Assembly: GCA_029203185.1 (NCBI GenBank)
Contig: CP119310.1
Coordinates: 4,098,001-4,162,000 of the forward strand
Length of the DNA stretch: 64,000 nucleotides
Direction: 5' to 3'
Origin: Candidatus Chryseobacterium colombiense
Lineage (GTDB): Bacteria > Bacteroidota > Bacteroidia > Flavobacteriales > Weeksellaceae
Shown: positions 60,187 to 64,000 of the stretch, piece by piece
Layout of the letters: each line of letters opens with the position of its first letter
Numbering within the stretch: the stretch's first letter is position 1
The notes under the pieces: model-generated
Database searches by the model: none
The model's input: the letters and a program-made list of their open reading frames with translations, nothing else
Told to the model about the DNA's origin: nothing
Program-made: the position numbers and the translations under genes

Positions 60187-60945
60187 TTAGAAACCATACA
60201 TACCACCTGAAACAGAAATTTGTTCACCCGTGATCCATGCTGCGTCATCAGAAGCCAAAAATACCGTGGCTTTCGCAATATCTTCTGGCAGACCTCTTCG
60301 TCCGAGAGGTGTTTTCTCAATAAACATCTTTTCATAATCACTGCCGGTTGTAACACCCGCACTCGTTGCGCCTTCTGTATCTGTAGCACCCGGTAAAATA
60401 GAGTTAATACGAATGTTTTTGGGGCCCAATTCTTTAGACAATGCGATGGTGAAAGCGTCCATTGCAGCCTTGGTTGAAGAATAAACTGAGGCATTAGGAA
60501 GTGGCGACTTACTTGCTCCTGAACTGATATTGATGATATTACCGCCTTTTTCTCCAAAAAGTTTCAAAGCGGACTGGATAGTCAATATGGTTCCTAATAC
60601 ATTAACATCGAAACTTCTACGAAAATCTTCTATCGTAATTTGTTCAATGGGTGCAAATCCTTGCGATACAGCATTGTTAACTAAGATATCAAGTGTGCCG
60701 AAAGCTCTTCGCGTTTCTTCAAACAATCTGCTCACATCCGCTTCATTGGATACATCGGCCTGTATAGCTATGGCAACGCCACCATGATTGGTAATCATCT
60801 TTACCACGTTCTCCGCAGCTTCTTTACTAGAGGCGTAATTTACAACAACTTTTGCACCTTCGTGCGCAAAATGTTTTGCGATTGCGGCGCCTATTCCTTT
60901 GGCAGCACCGGTAACAATTGCTACCTTATTTTCTAATTTACTCAT
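60187..60945 (-). CDS. Short-chain dehydrogenase/reductase, module B
   Basis: 252 residues from the ATG at 60945 (MSKLENKVAIVTGAAKGIG); a longer frame upstream runs into the promoter. Cofactor motif TGAAKGIG, VNNAVS, Ser region NISSGAS, active-site YSSTK and tail GEQISVSGGMYGF. It is paralogous with the module A SDR only in overall family, not a recent copy. Its regulator partner is at 61344. Confidence 0.92.
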   Translation of the reverse strand: MSKLENKVAIVTGAAKGIGAAIAKHFAHEGAKVVVNYASSKEAAENVVKMITNHGGVAIAIQADVSNEADVSRLFEETRRAFGTLDILVNNAVSQGFAPIEQITIEDFRRSFDVNVLGTILTIQSALKLFGEKGGNIINISSGASKSPLPNASVYSSTKAAMDAFTIALSKELGPKNIRINSILPGATDTEGATSAGVTTGSDYEKMFIEKTPLGRRGLPEDIAKATVFLASDDAAWITGEQISVSGGMYGF

Positions 60946-61343
60946 GATTTTTATTACTAATTGATTAATACTTTTCAGATTTTTTACGCTCTGAATTATA
61001 TTACAAAGTTGCGGCATCACATCAAGCTGTGCATTGATATTCATCACTGTTTAATGATGATAAATATCAATTGAAACCAGTGACTTTAATCAGGAAATCT
61101 TAGTAAATAATTGTAAAATAGAAGTTTATAAAAAATATAAAAATCAAAGTTTCGGATGGAGTGGAATAGCAAACGCGTAAAATCTTTGCTTAAAACTTTT
61201 GATTTATTAAAAGCTTTGATTTCGAATAAATAAAATTGAGATAGCTGAAAGAACCAATCATCAAAGTTTTAAAGAATCGGACATTCATTAATAACTTGTT
61301 ATAATAAGAGGAAGGAGGTTTGCGATATTTTTATGCAAAGGAT
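60946..61343. other. Promoter region of the module B SDR gene
   Basis: 398 bases. A TTTGTAATATAATTCAGA motif (minus strand, 61007-60990) matches the module A promoter at 17 of 18 positions. A half-site CTTGAT (minus strand 61026-61021) stands near the place of the module A palindrome; its other half is degenerate. The rest is AT-rich without a gene. Confidence 0.5.
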
Positions 61344-61928
61344 TTATTTTAATGCATTTTTCTTGATTCTACTCAGAGTTTCAGAAGATAATCCAAGATA
61401 AGAGGCAATCATTTGTTGTGAAAACCGCTGCAAAAAATACGGATAGTTTTTCACCAGTTCCTCATAACGTTCTTCAGCAGAATAGTTAATAGTGTTCATT
61501 CTTTTTTGTGAAGCAATAGTACTATTCTGACTGATTATGTTCGACATTGCTGAAAAGGCGGGAATATTTTTGAGAAATTCCTCAATTTCTGCATTTGTTG
61601 TCTGCAGTAGTTCTAATTCCTCCAACGCTTCAATATTATAGAGGCTTGGCGTCAAACGGTAAAAGCTTTCGAAATCTGTGAGCCACCAGTTTTCCACAGA
61701 TAATCTCAATATATTTTCGTGTCCTTTTTCGTCTACTGTAAATGTCTTGGCGGAACCTTTCACTATAAACGCAATAAATTTGCACACGTCACCTTCCTGT
61801 AAAAAATATTGTCGTTTTCGAAGTTTTCGAGGTTTAAAGTGTGCTGTAAGCAAGAGTTGATCTTCTTCCGACAGTATTTTGCCTGATATTTCTTGAATGT
61901 AATCGAAAAATATTTCAAAATTGGACAT
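61344..61928 (-). CDS. Crp/Fnr-family regulator, module B
   Basis: 194 residues, paralog of the regulator at 58287: shared YFLQEGDVCKF, NWWLTDFESFYRLTPSLYNIE-type text (landmark WWLTDFESFY) and an HTH MIASYLGLSSETLSRIKKN. No cyclic-nucleotide residues can be assigned. It lies upstream of the module B SDR gene on the same strand, mirror image of module A. Confidence 0.88.
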   Translation of the reverse strand: MSNFEIFFDYIQEISGKILSEEDQLLLTAHFKPRKLRKRQYFLQEGDVCKFIAFIVKGSAKTFTVDEKGHENILRLSVENWWLTDFESFYRLTPSLYNIEALEELELLQTTNAEIEEFLKNIPAFSAMSNIISQNSTIASQKRMNTINYSAEERYEELVKNYPYFLQRFSQQMIASYLGLSSETLSRIKKNALK

Positions 61929-62264
61929 TGTAAAAGATACTTAAAGATTTGCAATTTACTCAATTTTTAACTTATCTCAAATCTACAGATAACGGTTATT
62001 GGTAGATTGGTCGAACTGTATAAAATGACCGCAATTTTTATTGTGAACATTTATGTAGGTATATAAGCTTTCATCATATACATACAAGGAGATTATAACA
62101 GATTTTATCTAGTAATTATAAAATCACATTATCAATATTTCTGAACTTCAATAGCTAAGTAGTGGTCCGATTCTGTTTATGATATAACACTGTAGAAATC
62201 GAACCTATTACAATGTAGATTTTAACTATTGATTATTAATTTTTATAAGTGTCTAAAAAAACAG

Positions 62265-62294
62265 AAAAGCAATCTATAAAAATAGACTGCTTTT
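62265..62294 (+). terminator. Hairpin of terminator type
   Basis: AAAAGCAATCTAT / ATAGACTGCTTTT with one A-C mismatch, then T-rich sequence. It would end a transcript from the left, but no gene is recognised there. Confidence 0.45.
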
Positions 62295-62396
62295 AACTAT
62301 TGTACAAACCGAGAGATAACGAAACATTTGGTAGAAGATTTAGAAAGAATTGTAGCATTAAATAATCGTTTTATAATGAAAGGCATTGATGTATAA
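62295..62396 (+). pseudogene. Relic of a small gene, copy 2
   Basis: The frame from about 62295 reads NREITKHLVEDLERIV, ALNNRFIMKGIDV and stops at 62396, without a start codon. Same family as the 58051 relic. Confidence 0.4.
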
Positions 62397-62436
62397 ACTA
62401 GTTAAAACAGTACCATATACTGCAACAGCACTGTAA
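62389..62436 (+). pseudogene. Relic or minimal copy of the YTATAL peptide gene
   Basis: A 15-residue frame MYKLVKTVPYTATAL whose last ten residues parallel the C-terminus of the 39-residue peptide at 62639 (TQAVTYTATAL). It is followed by a terminator, so the pair is a tandem duplication whose first copy lost its signal peptide. Confidence 0.45.
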
Positions 62437-62459
62437 GTAACATGATAAATTTTATATGA

Positions 62460-62492
62460 GCCCTCAACACCAGAAAGTGTTGAGGGCTTTTC
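62460..62492 (+). terminator. Terminator
   Basis: Perfect 11-bp stem GCCCTCAACAC / GTGTTGAGGGC with six-base loop and T run. Confidence 0.85.
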
Positions 62493-62638
62493 TATTTAAA
62501 TCATACGAATATGCCGTGTAGTTATTTTACTACACGAACTTCCATGTTCCACTACAAATAAATTTTTTTCACTGCTGTAGATTTGTAATGTCAAAAGATG
62601 ATAATTCAACAAGAATAAAAATTAAAAATAATATTATC

Positions 62639-62758
62639 ATGAAAAAACAAATCGTAATCGCAGCTTTAACTTTCGGAGCAATCATATTAGGAACTAGCAA
62701 TGTTCAGGCTCAGAAGACATATACCCAAGCAGTAACTTATACAGCAACAGCTTTATAA
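62639..62758 (+). CDS. 39-residue secreted peptide
   Basis: MKKQIVIAALTFGAIILGTS starts a clear signal peptide ending NVQAQ. The mature peptide would be only about 14 residues, KTYTQAVTYTATAL, with tyrosines and threonines. It is followed 46 bases later by the four-Cys microprotein and preceded by a relic ending in the same YTATAL. Small secreted peptide: signalling, antimicrobial or structural roles are all possible and none is shown. Confidence 0.6.
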   Translation: MKKQIVIAALTFGAIILGTSNVQAQKTYTQAVTYTATAL

Positions 62759-62804
62759 TTACTGAGTTTTAATAAAATTATTTATTTTTTAAATCAGATA
62801 TATT

Positions 62805-62993
62805 ATGGAAAAAAATGAAACTATAGTAACAGAGTGCTTCAAATGTGGAACACGTTATAAGAACTATTTTAAAGCATCACCCTGCTGTAAATCAATTATT
62901 TTGAAAGTAGATGAAAATGGAAGCCGTACAAGTATAACTTTTATCAGCTCATTATCATTACCAGGTTCAGAGTTTATTAGAGTAAATAGATAA
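62805..62993 (+). CDS. Four-cysteine microprotein (zinc-ribbon-like), paralog 2
   Basis: 62 residues with ECFKCGTRYKNYF and ASPCCKSI, the same CXXC / CC pattern as the protein at 43307 and about 60 percent identity by eye. No signal peptide. Together with the 39-residue peptide gene it may form one transcript. Confidence 0.7.
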   Translation: MEKNETIVTECFKCGTRYKNYFKASPCCKSIILKVDENGSRTSITFISSLSLPGSEFIRVNR

Positions 62994-63923
62994 TAAAATA
63001 TAAAATATGTCTGCAGGAATTAAATAGTATCAAAAATTAATTTTATTTTTTAGCAAATTGTTGGCCTAAAAAGATCTGCAGCTGCCACATCCGGAATCAG
63101 GATGTTAGCAAAATTTATTTCCCGGCTGAAAAGTAAATATTTTTCATATTAATATTTTGTGATTTGGTGTTTCAAAGGTTTCCTATAGGAGGCCTTTGAT
63201 TTTGTATGTATAGATACCGATATGGAGAAAATTCAAAATCCGGGAATAAGTATCGATCAGATGTAAGGTAAAATCTATGTTTCTGGACAAATCTAATTAA
63301 TACATCATACCACACATTCCTTTATCCAAAACTCCTCAAAAACTCCTCTTAAAGGGTTTGGTTGGAAAGGAAAATACCACTTACTCTATTAATGTTTATT
63401 ATAGCTTTACCTCAATTTAACAATACTTTTAAAGTTTTTAGTATAGATAATATAATCTAAAATCAATCATAGGAACAGAATTATACATAGACCTAGTTGA
63501 TCAGAAAAAAATATTTCGGTGTTTTTAATTTATCAGTTTGTGCTGCTGCCAGATAACTAATAAACGTCATGTCGTAAGTACGACGAAGAATATGCCTGCC
63601 TTTTTGTTCTATTAATTCGTCTTCTTCTCAAAAGTATACTCAGATGCCTCCACTTTCTCTTTGGCAGCGTTCATCTCTTAGTACCAAATCAAAAAAATAG
63701 TCTTGGAAAAGACAATCGAATTACCTATTATTGCATTTACTGGCATTAAATCCTCTTTGTGAGAAAAAAATGTCTACAAACCTGAATCAGAGATTAATTA
63801 ATTTTAATTACAACACAAATACCGTATGATGATTCAAGAATGGTTTGGCATAGAAATAAAAAAATAATAGTTAACCGTGTTCTAAAAGGGCAGTAGTGGA
63901 TTTTAAGCATTAATATTAGATTT
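62994..63923. other. Long non-coding gap
   Basis: 930 bases, mostly AT-rich. It contains an inverted-repeat candidate GTTTCAAAGG...CCTTTGA (63170-63198) and the coding relic at 63222-63296. Translations of 63330-63440 in several frames keep protein-like texture, so the region probably contains more decayed coding DNA, but no gene can be supported. Confidence 0.4.
63222..63296 (+). pseudogene. Short relic resembling a TonB-receptor plug motif
   Basis: One frame reads MEKIQNPGISIDQM, a stop, then GKIYVSGQI and another stop. The pattern (PG-I-x-D-x...GKIYVSGQ) is like the plug region of TonB-dependent receptors. It is too short to be sure. Confidence 0.3.
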
Positions 63924-64000
63924 ATGGATAATGTTGTCAACGAACTGCAGTTAAAAATCGAAAGACTGGAAAACGAAATCAATTTCAAAAACGGACTGAT
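63924..64000 (+). CDS. N-terminal fragment of a coiled-coil protein
   Basis: The frame from the ATG at 63924 reads MDNVVNELQLKIERLENEIN then FKNGL and leaves the window. It is a Leu/Glu heptad coil. The product cannot be named. Confidence 0.5.
   Translation, partial: MDNVVNELQLKIERLENEINFKNGL

Larger units (their letters stand above)
61929..62638. other. Sparse region with gene relics
   Basis: 710 bases. It holds the module B regulator's promoter, a hairpin at 62265-62294, the relics at 62295-62436, the terminator at 62460-62492 and an 8-bp hairpin at 62515-62536 (CGTGTAGT / ACTACACG) before the 39-residue peptide gene. Nothing else is coding. Confidence 0.5.

Noticed and set aside
63794..63988. 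64-codon minus-strand frame at the right end
   Set aside because: It overlaps the clear coiled-coil start at 63924 and reflects low-complexity DNA.

Overview
The window is a low-GC chromosomal segment of a member of the Flavobacteriia, most likely Chryseobacterium or a close relative in the Weeksellaceae. The evidence is the Bacteroidota promoter signature (TTG, about 19 bp, TAnnTTTG), the gliding gene gldD, isolated T6SS-iii-type sheath genes, TPR/LytTR signalling proteins and many lipoproteins. The assignment is an inference from protein and promoter character, not from a marker tree.

Layout. 0-10.6 kb: the end of a NarL-type two-component pair, a small lipoprotein, tyrS, an ECF sigma factor, lipA, an AraC regulator divergent from an MFS exporter, a SpoIIAA-like protein and an FAD oxidoreductase. 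10.6-18.9 kb: an envelope-stress-like cluster (VWA protein, DUF4139/MuiA-like protein, SIMPL protein, DoxX-like membrane protein, single-pass secreted protein) next to a TPR sensor kinase and LytTR regulator. Three copies of the same 10-bp direct repeat, each spaced 21 bp, stand 59-61 bp before the start codons of three of these transcription units, which points to a compact local regulon. 18.9-42.4 kb: mostly housekeeping: lipocalin, cinA, a three-domain GH18/NodB/GT2 protein, two tandem M13 peptidases, an isolated tssB/tssC sheath pair, mutY, gldD, a PfkB kinase, a SurA-like PPIase, a nitronate monooxygenase-like enzyme, a hydrolase, an HD protein, a rhodanese and queG. 42.4-51.9 kb: small regulators, a four-Cys microprotein, a Crp-family regulator and a same-strand run of exported proteins (CPBP protease, S41 peptidase, beta-lactamase-like hydrolase, NTF2-like protein, CocE/NonD hydrolase, DUF6624-like lipoprotein).

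52.1-57.7 kb: a TetR regulator and a DHA2 drug exporter that share a near-identical operator. They are separated by an intact 3,500-bp IS1595-type transposon (53577-57076) with perfect 27-bp inverted ends and an 8-bp TAAAAAAA target duplication. The transposon carries five unrecognised passenger genes and a long potential RNA hairpin. 58.2-62 kb: two mirror-image Crp-regulator/SDR modules with a conserved SDR promoter. 62-64 kb: sparse, decaying DNA with gene relics, a 39-aa secreted peptide gene, a second four-Cys microprotein and the start of a coiled-coil protein cut by the window edge.

Palindromic interspersed elements (about 70-110 bp, arms such as TCATGCTGAGC or GAAGAATC) occur at least six times between genes, and one has grown into the 5' end of mutY. 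No tRNA, rRNA or CRISPR array was seen.
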